Origin: Candidatus Zixiibacteriota bacterium
GTDB taxonomy: Bacteria; Zixibacteria; MSB-5A5; JAABVY01
Length of the DNA stretch: 64,000 nucleotides
Reading direction: 5' to 3'
Assembly: GCA_011056555.1 (NCBI GenBank)
Contig: DSEQ01000037.1
Location: forward strand, 62,001-126,000
The notes below the pieces were generated by a model. The model saw nothing but the letters and a program-made list of their open reading frames with translations. It had not been told where the DNA came from and made no database searches. Shown one piece after another: positions 25,826 to 35,353 of the stretch (position 1 is the first letter of the stretch; every line of letters begins with the position of its first letter). The position numbers were made by a program, and so were the translations under genes.

Positions 25826-26509
25826 ATGTTAAAGAAATTAAAAGAATACTTTTCCAAAGAATCTCTCTTATCTCAATCATATGATGAGACAGAGAAGACA
25901 CTTAATATATGCAGCGAAATGTTCGATGAGACAGTGAGGTCGCTGCGTTATTCGGACACCGCCGAGCTTAAGATTGATATCTACGAGAAAGACAAGCAGA
26001 TCAATAAATACCAGCAGGAAATCAGGCGCAAAATGATGACTCATCTGGCAGTATCGCCGAGAAAAGAGATTCATAACGCCCTCGTTTTGATCAGTATCGT
26101 CATCGATGTTGAGCGGATAGGAGATTACGCCAAGAATATCGAGGATCTGGCCAAGAATCATCCCAAAAAGCTCCAAGTGGGCAAATATGAAGATACCGTC
26201 AAGAAGCTCGAGGCTGAGGTGAAAGCGAAGTTCAAGTCGGTAACATCGGCCTTTGCCTCAGACGATATCAAGGCCGCCCGGGACGTGATGAGCGAGCATA
26301 GATCGATTACGAAGCAATGCGATATAATACTGAATGAGCTTGTCTCCAAGCCGTATTCTGAGATCGGCTCCAATGATGCTGTGGCTCTGGGACTTTTTCT
26401 GCGTTATATGAAAAGGGTCTCGGCCCACCTCACCAATATTGTCTCATCAATAGTAAACCCCTTTGATAAGATCGGATTTAAGCCGGACGAGGAGGAATTG
26501 GAGGAATAA
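25826..26509 (+). CDS. PhoU-domain protein
   Basis: 227 residues, all helical, with two PhoU three-helix units (about 20-110 and 115-210). The conserved DVERIGDYAKNIEDLA and RYMKRVSAHLTNI segments correspond to the metal-binding E/D-x3-D motifs; the second is weaker. Likely a cytosolic regulator of the adjacent cotransporter. GAGGT precedes ATG 25826, and the site lies in the cotransporter stop region. Confidence 0.88.
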   Translation: MLKKLKEYFSKESLLSQSYDETEKTLNICSEMFDETVRSLRYSDTAELKIDIYEKDKQINKYQQEIRRKMMTHLAVSPRKEIHNALVLISIVIDVERIGDYAKNIEDLAKNHPKKLQVGKYEDTVKKLEAEVKAKFKSVTSAFASDDIKAARDVMSEHRSITKQCDIILNELVSKPYSEIGSNDAVALGLFLRYMKRVSAHLTNIVSSIVNPFDKIGFKPDEEELEE

Positions 26510-26543
26510 TTTGGATCGGATCCGAAACATGCACTCGGCGCCA

Positions 26544-27479
26544 TTATCCTCGAATTGAAATATAGGTAATATAAGCCACATATATGGTCAAAAGCGCAAC
26601 TCCCTCTGCGCGGCTCAGTCGTCTGCCGGAATAAAACATCGGCAGGAGCAGAATTGTAAGCCCCAGCATCACCCCCATATCCAGAATAATCGACATATCA
26701 GGCTTATATATCGGTTTGATAATGCCCACTACGCCCATTACCAGCAGTATATTAAAAATGCAGGATCCGATCACATTACCAACGACGATTTCTGATTCAT
26801 GCTTGGCGGCAGCGACGATCGAGGTGGCCAATTCCGGAAGGGATGTCCCCAGGGCCACCACAGAGAGGCCGATCATGAATTCGGAAACGCCGAAGAACTC
26901 AGCCAATCTGATCGAACCTCTCACAAAAATCTCGGATCCGGCAGTCAGTCCCACCAAACCGATTATAATATAGATGACATCCTTTGCCGCGCTTGGAAGA
27001 ATACTTTCCACCTCAACCTTTATTTTGCCTTTCTCACGGGCGCTCCAGATGCAGTAAGAAGTAAACAGGATAAAACAGGCCAGCAGGATGACAGAATCGA
27101 TCTCAGCCAGCTTCCCGTTCAGGGTCAGCAGCAGAAACAAGCCGGTTATGATTATGGCAAAAGGTATCTGGACTCGGATCGTGGGGGTCAGCACGCGGGG
27201 CGGATTGATAAGGGCCGCAGAACCGAGAATCAGCGCGATATTGGCGATGTTCGAGCCTACGATATTTCCAATTGCAATCGATGTGCTGCCTTTCAGGGCC
27301 GCAATTGAGGAAATGAACAGTTCAGGAGCAGAAGTCCCGAAGGCCACAATTGTCAGTCCCACCACCAGCTTGGAGACACCGTGGCGCAATGCGAATGATG
27401 ATGATCCCTGCACGAGCCAGTTACCGCCCATATACAGCGCAGCCGCACCGATCAGAACCAGCGATATTGTCAGCAGCAA
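26544..27479 (-). CDS. Ca2+/Na+ antiporter, CaCA family (YrbG type)
   Basis: 311 residues, ten predicted helices in two inverted halves. Each half has the ion-binding alpha repeat: VAFGTSAPELFIS plus GNIVGSNIANI, and VALGTSLPELATS plus GNVIGSCIFNI. Exchanges cytosolic calcium for sodium or protons. Start is TTG 27479; a GGAG lies 11 nt before it, somewhat far, so the N-terminus is not certain. It converges with the PhoU gene. Confidence 0.9.
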   Translation of the reverse strand: MLLTISLVLIGAAALYMGGNWLVQGSSSFALRHGVSKLVVGLTIVAFGTSAPELFISSIAALKGSTSIAIGNIVGSNIANIALILGSAALINPPRVLTPTIRVQIPFAIIITGLFLLLTLNGKLAEIDSVILLACFILFTSYCIWSAREKGKIKVEVESILPSAAKDVIYIIIGLVGLTAGSEIFVRGSIRLAEFFGVSEFMIGLSVVALGTSLPELATSIVAAAKHESEIVVGNVIGSCIFNILLVMGVVGIIKPIYKPDMSIILDMGVMLGLTILLLPMFYSGRRLSRAEGVALLTIYVAYITYISIRG

Positions 27480-27588
27480 AAGTGTACTTACTCCAGTCGT
27501 GATATCAACAGGTTTAATTAATTATGCCATTATAAGAAAAGTGATGAAGGAAGCAAAATAAAAAGGAAAAAGTAGTTAAAAGAAGATG

Positions 27589-28494
27589 CTAACCCCTGAT
27601 TATCTTGGAGACGATGTCGGAAATCGTAATGACTCCCACAAGTCTGTCGTTTTTGATTATAGGCGCCCGCCTCAAGTCCTTGAAGAGCATCAAGGCCGCA
27701 GTCTCTACCACAGAGGTATCCTCTGTTACGGTCTCGACATTCTTATCCATCAGATCGCCGACGCGAACATTTTCCTCGGTGCGCAGGATATTCTCGAACG
27801 ACTCCGAATCATAGGACATGGCCAGGTTTGATATAAGCGACTGGTAATCCGGAAGGGCGGCCCTGATGATATCACGGTTAGAGATCATTCCGACCACATG
27901 ATTTTCATCATCGACAACAATTACTCCTGAAATTCGGTGCTTGAACATCACATTGGCAACGGTTTTCAATGAATCCTGGGGTTTGACAGTGATCACATCG
28001 CGCTTCATGACGTCGCCCACGGACAGCTCTCTTTTTACCTCGACCCCGGATTCCTCGATGACATCTATGATCTCATCAACGGTCCTGGAACTCAACAATC
28101 TCTCGGTATTGCCTGGGGTTCTGGCAAAGCTGGCAAAGGCCGAGAGTGTCTGAAGGTAGCTCTTTGAGATGGTGGATGGCGTCAGCATCAGGCAGATGAC
28201 CTGCAGTTTTTGCTGGTCCTTGGTTCTATCCTCGAGTCCCTCCGGTGCCAGACCCAGTGCTGTGTACATTTCGTCAACAGCATCAGTGCGGGCATGCGGA
28301 AATGCAAATCCACGGCCGTAGGATGTATTTTCGATGTTCTCCCTTTCAATTATTTTAGCTTCAAGGGTCTGTCTGTCCAGATGAGGGTATTTCTGTATGA
28401 CTCTGTCAAGGATTTCGCCGATGGCGTCGAGCTTATAACGAGATTTCAGTCTTGGAACAACCAGATCTTTGTCAAGAATTCTGGAAAGTCTCAT
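27589..28494 (-). CDS. PTS EIIA (PtsN-like) domain fused to two CBS domains
   Basis: 301 residues. The first 155 form an EIIA-Fru/Ntr domain with the phospho-accepting His67 in FAFPHART. Two CBS units follow (about 175-235 and 245-300): MISNRDIIR and GVITISDIVSKI. No EI, HPr or EIIBC is in the window, so the domain is likely regulatory, linking phosphorylation state to adenylate sensing. ATG 28494. Same strand as, and behind, the complex I operon. Confidence 0.88.
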   Translation of the reverse strand: MRLSRILDKDLVVPRLKSRYKLDAIGEILDRVIQKYPHLDRQTLEAKIIERENIENTSYGRGFAFPHARTDAVDEMYTALGLAPEGLEDRTKDQQKLQVICLMLTPSTISKSYLQTLSAFASFARTPGNTERLLSSRTVDEIIDVIEESGVEVKRELSVGDVMKRDVITVKPQDSLKTVANVMFKHRISGVIVVDDENHVVGMISNRDIIRAALPDYQSLISNLAMSYDSESFENILRTEENVRVGDLMDKNVETVTEDTSVVETAALMLFKDLRRAPIIKNDRLVGVITISDIVSKIIRG

Positions 28495-28510
28495 ACTTTA
28501 TATCCATCCT

Positions 28511-28762
28511 CTAAGATATATCGGTTAAATCGGCCCCGGATTCAGTCCAGTGTATTGAATAAAATCCATGACCCAATCCATGGTCCGATCCCTTCATTTT
28601 AAAAATATATCGATTTTTGATATCGATTGCAAGAATTCCTGCACGAGCGAGGCTGTTTTTGATGGAATTTACGTCGATCCAAGCGGCAGATATGGGTGAG
28701 GCACAGCGTATACCGTCCTGAATACTGAAATTACAACTTGGAGGTTTCTCGTCTCGATTCAT
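28511..28762 (-). CDS. Small hypothetical protein between complex I and the EIIA-CBS gene
   Basis: 83 residues from ATG 28762, with a weak GGG 7 nt upstream. It fits between its neighbours (46 nt after nuoN, 16 nt before the EIIA-CBS start), same strand. No signal peptide or membrane segment. I recognise no family; the segment KNSLARAGILAIDIKNRYIF could form a helix and a strand. If it is not a gene, then 28495-28808 is a 314-nt stretch with nothing else visible. Confidence 0.4.
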   Translation of the reverse strand: MNRDEKPPSCNFSIQDGIRCASPISAAWIDVNSIKNSLARAGILAIDIKNRYIFKMKGSDHGLGHGFYSIHWTESGADLTDIS

Positions 28763-28808
28763 AACAATACCCAGCAATAATTAAATTATTCCGCCGGGGA
28801 TGTCAAGA

Positions 28809-30269
28809 TTAATAGACAAATGATTGAGTGACTGTACTGGCCAGCTCCAGAAACGGCTGGGGAAATATTCCGATTATCAGGGTGCCGAGTAACCCCACCA
28901 GGATTGCTATAGTGATCGGTGATGATAGAATCCATCGTCCTTCAGGATTGGCAGCCACCTCGCGCTCTGTGATAAACATCTCTTTGATTACCCGCGCGTA
29001 ATAAAAAATTGACACAACCGTGGTTGCCACTGCAATCATGACCAGCCAGAGTAATGTGCCGTTTTCAATGGCGGCCATAAAAACTTTGTACTTTGCTATA
29101 AAACCGGCGGTGGGTGGAATTCCAGCCAGTGAAAGCAGGAACACGGTCATAGATCCGGCAATCAAGGGAGAGCGTCTGGCCATGCCCGCATAGTCCTCAA
29201 TTTTATCGCTGTTGAGTTTATGTCCAACGGCCACTACTACCGCAAAGGCTCCCATATTGGCGAAAAGATAAGCAAAGATATAGATTGAAATCCCGGAGAG
29301 GCCAAGCTGTGAGGCGGCTACAAATCCGACCAGGATATATCCCGCCTGTGCGATCGAGGAATAGGCCAGCATGCGTTTGATGTTCGATTGCAGTATGGCG
29401 GCGACATTTCCGACGATCATGGCCATGGCCGCAAGAATAGCGATCAGAAGGCCCCAGTAGTCAGACGCGGTTCCGACCGTGAAGAAACCATAGATGATAC
29501 GAACCAGAGCGCCCAGGCCGGCCGCCTTGGAGGCAACTGACAGATAGGATGTAATCGGCGTTGGCGCCCCCTCGTAAACATCAGGCGCCCACATATGGAA
29601 TGGTACCAGGGCCAGCTTGAAGCCCAGGCCTGCCACAACCAGCGCCAGCGCCATTACCAGGCCAAAGTGCATGCTGTTGGAGTACTGCAGGATGTTGATC
29701 GAACCCGCGATCAGAACGGTAGTGCCGGTCATGCCGTACATGAAACTGATGCCGTAGAGCAGCAGCGCCGATGAAAATGCGCCGAGAATCAGGTACTTCA
29801 GTCCGGCCTCCGATGATTTCAGGTATCTTTTCTGGAATGCGGTCAGGATAAAAAGCGGAATTGTCGAAAGTTCTAGAGCGACATAAAGCGAAACCAGTTC
29901 CCCTGAGGATACCAGGAACATCATACCCACAGCAGACATAATGACAAGCCCGAAGAATTCCCCCTTATGCTCAATAGATTTCTGGACAGCCTCGTATGAT
30001 GAACTGACAGCCATAAAGCCCGCCAGTAGAATTACGATTTTGAAAAACGAGGCAAAAGGATCATTGATGAACATCCATTTAAAAGCCATCTCGTACGGAC
30101 CGGTGGGAGTAAAAATAACCAGTGCAGCGGCGGCCAGAAATCCGAATTGCGACATATAGAGCAGGATATTCTTCTTTTCCTTTATGAAGAACAGGTCTGC
30201 GGTCAGGACAACAATAGCCCAGCAAAAGAGAAACAGCTCCGGAATCATTAAGTCGAGTCTGATGTTCAT
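28809..30269 (-). CDS. nuoN: NADH-quinone oxidoreductase subunit N
   Basis: 486 residues, about 14 helices. Antiporter-like subunit of complex I; the proton channel lysines and the broken helix are in the Proton_antipo_M domain (FKLALVPFHMWAPDVYEGAPTP, shown in part as KLALVPFHMWAPD). ATG 30269 overlaps the nuoM stop (ATGA). Last gene of the operon. Confidence 0.96.
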   Translation of the reverse strand: MNIRLDLMIPELFLFCWAIVVLTADLFFIKEKKNILLYMSQFGFLAAAALVIFTPTGPYEMAFKWMFINDPFASFFKIVILLAGFMAVSSSYEAVQKSIEHKGEFFGLVIMSAVGMMFLVSSGELVSLYVALELSTIPLFILTAFQKRYLKSSEAGLKYLILGAFSSALLLYGISFMYGMTGTTVLIAGSINILQYSNSMHFGLVMALALVVAGLGFKLALVPFHMWAPDVYEGAPTPITSYLSVASKAAGLGALVRIIYGFFTVGTASDYWGLLIAILAAMAMIVGNVAAILQSNIKRMLAYSSIAQAGYILVGFVAASQLGLSGISIYIFAYLFANMGAFAVVVAVGHKLNSDKIEDYAGMARRSPLIAGSMTVFLLSLAGIPPTAGFIAKYKVFMAAIENGTLLWLVMIAVATTVVSIFYYARVIKEMFITEREVAANPEGRWILSSPITIAILVGLLGTLIIGIFPQPFLELASTVTQSFVY

Positions 30270-31825
30270 CCCAAGATCCCTTTGACGATATTGACACCGT
30301 TGATAATCGAGTTGGAAAGGTCACCCAGGGTGTCATCGATCATATATGATAATACTTTCGGATAAATGCCGATCAGGAGGGTCAGTATTGCCAGCGGGGT
30401 TACCGTGAATATCTCGCGGAAATTGATCTCGGTAAGATCCGACCATTTAATGTTGAACTGTCCCAGAAATACCTTCTGGATCATCCGCAGGAAATATCCG
30501 GCCGTCAGGACCACACCCAGGACTGCAATACCGGTCAGGACCTTGTACTTGGCAAAGCCGCCGACGAAAACCAGGAATTCGGAGATAAAACCGGATAAGC
30601 CGGGAAGCCCGAGTGAGGCCATGCAGAAAAATGTCATCAACGAGCCATACACCGGCACTTTGGTCCACAGTCCGCCGAAAGCCGCAATCTCACGGGTATG
30701 CGCCCTATCGTAAATAACCCCGACCAGCAAGAACAGGGCGCCTGTGATCAGGCCATGAGAAATCATCTGGAACATTGCTCCTGAAATTCCCACGATGAAC
30801 TCCTGGCCGAAATGGGAGAACACGCTCATCCCGAGCAGACAGTAACCCATATGAGAGACAGAGGAGTAAGCCACAAGTTTTTTCAGGTCCTTCTGCGCCA
30901 TGGAAACCAGCGCGCCGTAGATAATACCGATCACCCCCAGTACCGCCAGGAAAGTGGAGAAATAATCGGTGCCGTAAGGCAGGATCGGAAATGATATTCT
31001 CAGAAGTCCATAGATACCCATCTTCAAGAGCACACCGGCCAGAATTACCGAGACGGCAGTAGGCGCCTCAACATGAGCATCGGGCAACCATGTATGGAAG
31101 GGCCAGACAGGAACCTTGATTGCAAATGCTATGAAGAAGAACATCCAGACCAGAAGCTGGAGTCCCTCGCGCAGGAAAAGGCCGTTGCCATTCTGCGCCA
31201 TCTGGGCCAGGATGGTCAGGTCGAGCGTGTATATGTGTGCTCCCGTGCTCGGGTCGACAGAGGAGAAATAGAGGATCAGGATTCCGACCAGCATGAAGAT
31301 CGATCCGAACAATGTATAAAGGAAGAACTTGATAGCCGCATAAATCTTTCTGGGCCCGCCCCAGATACCGATCAGGAAGTACATCGGTACCAGCATGATC
31401 TCCCAGAAAACATAGAAGAGGAAGAAGTCGAGGGCCGCAAAAACGCCCATCATCCCGACTTCCAGCAGAAGGAAGAAAACAAAGTACTCTTTGGCGCGAT
31501 GGGTTATCCCGAACGATGCTATTATTGATATGAATGAGAGGAGTGCGGTCAACATCAGCATCGGTACCGAAATACCATCGGCTCCGAGGAAATAGTGAAT
31601 ATTTAATGCCGGAATCCAGGAGACCTTTTCAACGAACTGAAAGCCGCCGCCCGGATCATAATTTGCAAGCAGGATTACTGCCAATACCAGTGGAATGCCG
31701 GAGAAGACGGTGGACACCGTCCTGATCGCCAGCAGCTGGCTCTGTTTCAGAAACGCCAGGATCAGCATTCCGATTATTGGAATGAAGATCATCAGCGTTA
31801 AAATCGGGAACGAAAAAGATTCCAT
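30266..31825 (-). CDS. nuoM: NADH-quinone oxidoreductase subunit M
   Basis: 519 residues, 13-14 helices. Antiporter-like subunit; FAIKVPVWPFHTWLPDAHVE and KDLKKLVAYSSVSHMGY are diagnostic for NuoM. Glu in FLLLEVGMMGVF corresponds to the conserved channel acid. Overlaps nuoN by 4 nt and begins 31 nt after nuoL. Confidence 0.97.
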   Translation of the reverse strand: MESFSFPILTLMIFIPIIGMLILAFLKQSQLLAIRTVSTVFSGIPLVLAVILLANYDPGGGFQFVEKVSWIPALNIHYFLGADGISVPMLMLTALLSFISIIASFGITHRAKEYFVFFLLLEVGMMGVFAALDFFLFYVFWEIMLVPMYFLIGIWGGPRKIYAAIKFFLYTLFGSIFMLVGILILYFSSVDPSTGAHIYTLDLTILAQMAQNGNGLFLREGLQLLVWMFFFIAFAIKVPVWPFHTWLPDAHVEAPTAVSVILAGVLLKMGIYGLLRISFPILPYGTDYFSTFLAVLGVIGIIYGALVSMAQKDLKKLVAYSSVSHMGYCLLGMSVFSHFGQEFIVGISGAMFQMISHGLITGALFLLVGVIYDRAHTREIAAFGGLWTKVPVYGSLMTFFCMASLGLPGLSGFISEFLVFVGGFAKYKVLTGIAVLGVVLTAGYFLRMIQKVFLGQFNIKWSDLTEINFREIFTVTPLAILTLLIGIYPKVLSYMIDDTLGDLSNSIINGVNIVKGILG

Positions 31826-31856
31826 CGCTATGCACTCCTCCTCTTAGCTTCCTTTA

Positions 31857-33794
31857 TTAGAAAAGCTTAACTATCAAGATTACCACAACTCCAAGAACTA
31901 TGATAAAAGCATAGTTATACAGGCGGCCTGTCTGGGCCCGGCTAATGATCCATCCGATGCCTTTGACGGTGTAACCTGTGCCATTCACAGCGCCGTCGAT
32001 CACGTACTTATCGAACAGGTTATGCAGCCAGGAAAGGACAAGCGTGAACTTGCCCATGAAGTTGACAAGGCCGTCGATAACATATTTATCAAATTTTGCC
32101 AGGAATTCGGCGAACCATAAAATCGGCCGAATTACAATGGCGTCATAGATTTCATCCCAATACCATTTATTGAACAGGAACTTGTAGGCCAGGCTGAATT
32201 TTTGGCCGATGGCCACATGGTCAATTGCTTTTCTGATATATATCATGTAGGCCAGGAAAATCCCGCTTAAGGCCACCACCGTCGAGATTCCCGCCAGAAG
32301 GAAATTGAATTCGGCATGATGGACACCGTGGCCGAAGTCGATTGCAAAAGAGCTGAATCCTTTGGGCAGCCAGGGAATCCCCACCCATCCCGCGAAGATC
32401 GAGAGGAAGGCAAGAACGATCAGGGGCCAGGTCATAACCTTGGGCGATTCATGCGCATGTTCAAAGGCATCTTTGTCGCGGGGTTCGCCGAAGAAGGTCA
32501 AAAAGACCAGCCTGAACATATAGAAAGCCGTCATAAAGGCCACCCCAATTGCCAGAATCAGAAGCGGCAGATAGCCTTCTGCCGAGGCGATAATCTCATC
32601 TTTGGACCAGAATCCCGAGAGCGGGAAGATTCCTGAAATCGAAAGTGACGCTATAATAAATGTTGTCGATGTTGCTTTCATTTTTCTGGACAGCCCGCCC
32701 ATGCGGAAGATGTCCTGGGCATGTACAGCATGAATCACAGAACCGGCGCCCAAAAAGAGACAGGCCTTGAAGAAAGCATGGGTCATCAGATGGAATGTTC
32801 CCGCTGCGAATGAACCCAGCCCGAGGGCCATCATCATATATCCCAGCTGTGAGACGGTCGAGTAGGCCAGAACACGCTTTATGTCTTTTTGCACCAGCCC
32901 GATGGTAGCGGCCATCAAGGAGGTTATGCCCCCCACCCATGCAACCACCATTCCGGCCTCAGGAGCCGCGTGGTATATGGCCAGCGCCCGGGCAACCATG
33001 TAAACACCAGCCGCGACCATCGTGGCGGCATGGATCAGAGCCGAAACCGGAGTAGGACCTTCCATGGCGTCGGGCAGCCAGACATGCAGAGGATACTGGG
33101 CTGATTTGCCGACCGCGCCGCAGAAGAGGAAAATTCCGATCGCGGCCAGAGTTCCAGCCGAGAAATGAGAGGGATCATGATGAACGGCGCCGAAAATATC
33201 ACTGTATGCCAGACTCCCGAATGTAAAGAAGGTTAAAAGGAGCCCGATTATAAAGCCGTAATCTCCGATACGGTTTGTAATGAATGCTTTTTTGCCGGCA
33301 TCTGATGCTGATTTTTTCTCGTACCAGAAACCGATCAGGAAGTAGGAGCTCACACCTACCAGCTCCCAAAAGCAGAAGATCAGGAAGAAATTATTGGCCA
33401 GTACAAGACCCAGCATCGAAAATGAGAAAAGCGACAGGAATGCGAAATAGCGCGAGGTCCTTGGGTCGCCTTTCATATAGCCGATTGAGTATATATGCAC
33501 CAGCAGGGCTACAATGGTAACAACCATCAGCATGACCACAGTCAGGCCATCAACATACATTCCGATCTGCAGCGTAAAGCTGCCCAATACGAGCCAGTCG
33601 AAGCCTTTGTCGATTACAAAACCGGCCGGATTTCCCAGGGTCTGGAACAATGTGATAGTGGAATAGACGAAACCGTAGGCGATGGCGAAAATAGAGATGG
33701 TTTTGGATAGTTTTTCCGAAAACCGCGTGAATAACACTATGACTGCAAATGCCACAATCGGCATTGCCGGTACTGTCCACAAATGATCAACCAT
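31857..33794 (-). CDS. nuoL: NADH-quinone oxidoreductase subunit L
   Basis: 645 residues. Proximal N-domain (GIGYMKGDPRTSRYFAFLSLF-type segment, CFWELVGVSSYFLIGFWY), the KSAQYPLHVWLPDAMEGPTP motif in part, and KDIKRVLAYSTVSQLGYM. The C-terminal lateral helix that braces NuoM and NuoN is present (about 540-600). Distal proton-pumping subunit. Starts 3 nt after the nuoK stop. Confidence 0.97.
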   Translation of the reverse strand: MVDHLWTVPAMPIVAFAVIVLFTRFSEKLSKTISIFAIAYGFVYSTITLFQTLGNPAGFVIDKGFDWLVLGSFTLQIGMYVDGLTVVMLMVVTIVALLVHIYSIGYMKGDPRTSRYFAFLSLFSFSMLGLVLANNFFLIFCFWELVGVSSYFLIGFWYEKKSASDAGKKAFITNRIGDYGFIIGLLLTFFTFGSLAYSDIFGAVHHDPSHFSAGTLAAIGIFLFCGAVGKSAQYPLHVWLPDAMEGPTPVSALIHAATMVAAGVYMVARALAIYHAAPEAGMVVAWVGGITSLMAATIGLVQKDIKRVLAYSTVSQLGYMMMALGLGSFAAGTFHLMTHAFFKACLFLGAGSVIHAVHAQDIFRMGGLSRKMKATSTTFIIASLSISGIFPLSGFWSKDEIIASAEGYLPLLILAIGVAFMTAFYMFRLVFLTFFGEPRDKDAFEHAHESPKVMTWPLIVLAFLSIFAGWVGIPWLPKGFSSFAIDFGHGVHHAEFNFLLAGISTVVALSGIFLAYMIYIRKAIDHVAIGQKFSLAYKFLFNKWYWDEIYDAIVIRPILWFAEFLAKFDKYVIDGLVNFMGKFTLVLSWLHNLFDKYVIDGAVNGTGYTVKGIGWIISRAQTGRLYNYAFIIVLGVVVILIVKLF

Positions 33795-33797
33795 AAA

Positions 33798-34109
33798 TTA
33801 CCATTTCATGATGTTCATTCGGTCAATGAACACATCCTTAAAATTCCTGTATATCAAAATTACAATAGCCAGCCCAACGGTGGCCTCGGCGGCCGCTATG
33901 ACAATTACGAACACGGCGAAGACCTGGCCGGTGAGTTTCTCGGGAGTGATGAATTTGGCAAAGGTGATGAAATTAATATTGACTGCATTAAACATCAGCT
34001 CAATACACATCAGAATTCCGATCGCATTGCGGCGGGTCAAAACGCCGTACAGTCCAATCCCGAAAAGGATTGCGGCCAGTGACAGAAAGTGTACTAATCC
34101 CACTTGCAT
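33798..34109 (-). CDS. nuoK: NADH-quinone oxidoreductase subunit K
   Basis: 103 residues, three transmembrane helices, the normal size. The conserved membrane glutamates are in GIGLYGVLTRRNAIGILMCIELMFNAVN (read in part: MCIELMFNAVNI) and AEATVGLAIVI. Begins 3 nt after nuoJ. Confidence 0.97.
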   Translation of the reverse strand: MQVGLVHFLSLAAILFGIGLYGVLTRRNAIGILMCIELMFNAVNINFITFAKFITPEKLTGQVFAVFVIVIAAAEATVGLAIVILIYRNFKDVFIDRMNIMKW

Positions 34110-34112
34110 TTT

Positions 34113-34628
34113 CTATTTATCCCTCTTGGCAATCACAATCGCGCCTATCAATGCCGCCAGCAAAAGGACAGAAACCACCTCAAAAGGCAGTATGAAATCC
34201 CGCATCAGAAGCTGCCCCAGGTGGGCGGTATTGGAACCCGCAACCTCGGTACTTTCCGCCAGCGGGAATCCTCCCAGTTTATGATTTGTTGCAATGGCAA
34301 AGATGGTTACGGCTACAAAGCATATCGATATCAGAAGCGCGGGCAGCGATTGTTCGTTAGTCTGCTTGATATTATAATTTGTGAGCTGTGCGGTCAGCAT
34401 GACCGCGAATATCATCAAAATCGAGATCGCACCGACATAGATCAGGACCTGTACGGCGGCCAAAAATTCGGCCGATAACAAAATATACAATGCGGCTACA
34501 GCAAAAAGAGTCAGCACCAGGAACAGGGCCGCATGAAAAATATTCTTAAGTGTGACAACCGCTATGGCAGACAGGATCACCACGAAGGCGATTATATAGA
34601 ATGCAATTGCCGTTGATCCTTCCAGCAT
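34113..34628 (-). CDS. nuoJ: NADH-quinone oxidoreductase subunit J
   Basis: 171 residues, five helices. NIFHAALFLVLTLFAVAALY and YVGAISILMIFAVMLT are the family segments, the second being the helix 3 that forms a pi-bulge. Start overlaps the nuoI stop by one base. Confidence 0.96.
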   Translation of the reverse strand: MLEGSTAIAFYIIAFVVILSAIAVVTLKNIFHAALFLVLTLFAVAALYILLSAEFLAAVQVLIYVGAISILMIFAVMLTAQLTNYNIKQTNEQSLPALLISICFVAVTIFAIATNHKLGGFPLAESTEVAGSNTAHLGQLLMRDFILPFEVVSVLLLAALIGAIVIAKRDK

Positions 34629-35350
34629 CAGTTCCCCGATTCCTTTTTGTCCTCTTCCTTATCCAGGCCCAAATCTCCCTGTTTGGCTTCTTCAGGCTTT
34701 CTGGATTCTTGATCCTCAGTCTTTTTATCACTTGCTTCAGCTTTTTCTTCTTTTTTCTCTGCCGGATTCGTTTCAATCTTATCCGGTTTTTCTTCCGGCT
34801 TTTTCTCAGCCGTATCTTCTTTCTTCTCGTCCGGCTTTTTGCCCTCTGCAGGCGGCTTCTTCTGCTCGGCTGCTTTTTTGGCTGCGGGTTTCTTGCGCGG
34901 GGTATATTTCACATCCCGGCCAAGCTCGGCCAGTCTATCCATGTCATATATGAGCTCGGACTGATCGAAAACAGAAAATTCGTATTTGCCGGTCAGCTTG
35001 ATTGCGTCGAAATTGCAGGATTCCTCGCACAGCCCGCAGAAGGCGCATATGGTATTATCTATAACGAATTTTGTCGGAAACCAGCGTTTCGTTTCCGGGT
35101 TCTTCTCCCTGTCTATAATGATTGCCCCGGTCGGGCAGGCTTTCATGCAGAGCAGACAGGCGGTGCAATTCAGCTCGCCGGTCTCTGGATCGGATAAAAG
35201 TACTACCACGCCGCGGGAACGTTCGGGCATCTCCCAGCGTTCCTTGGGGTACTGCAATGTGATTGCGTGCCTCCCCAGATGCTTGCCGGTGACAAAAAGG
35301 CCGACCACAAGATTGTATATGCCTGAGAAAAAGTCTTTTACCATGCCCAT
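34628..35350 (-). CDS. nuoI: NADH-quinone oxidoreductase subunit I with charged C-terminal extension
   Basis: 240 residues against a usual 140-180. The first 150 residues are a standard NuoI: an amphipathic N-terminus and two 4Fe-4S motifs CTACLLCMKACPTG and CAFCGLCEESCNFD that bind N6a and N6b. From about residue 150 the protein is nearly all Lys, Glu, Pro, Ala and Asp, with KKP/EKK repeats (e.g. KKPAAKKAAEQKKPPAEGKK). The tail is in frame to the stop, which abuts nuoJ, so it is not a frameshift product. It is likely disordered and its role is unknown. Confidence 0.94.
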   Translation of the reverse strand: MGMVKDFFSGIYNLVVGLFVTGKHLGRHAITLQYPKERWEMPERSRGVVVLLSDPETGELNCTACLLCMKACPTGAIIIDREKNPETKRWFPTKFVIDNTICAFCGLCEESCNFDAIKLTGKYEFSVFDQSELIYDMDRLAELGRDVKYTPRKKPAAKKAAEQKKPPAEGKKPDEKKEDTAEKKPEEKPDKIETNPAEKKEEKAEASDKKTEDQESRKPEEAKQGDLGLDKEEDKKESGN

Positions 35351-35353
35351 TGC

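Noticed and set aside
34601-35197. 198-residue plus-strand frame, Phe/Leu-rich, looks membrane-like
   Set aside because: It is the reverse of the Lys/Glu-rich tail of nuoI: AAG/GAA codons give CTT/TTC in antisense, so the hydrophobicity is an artefact.
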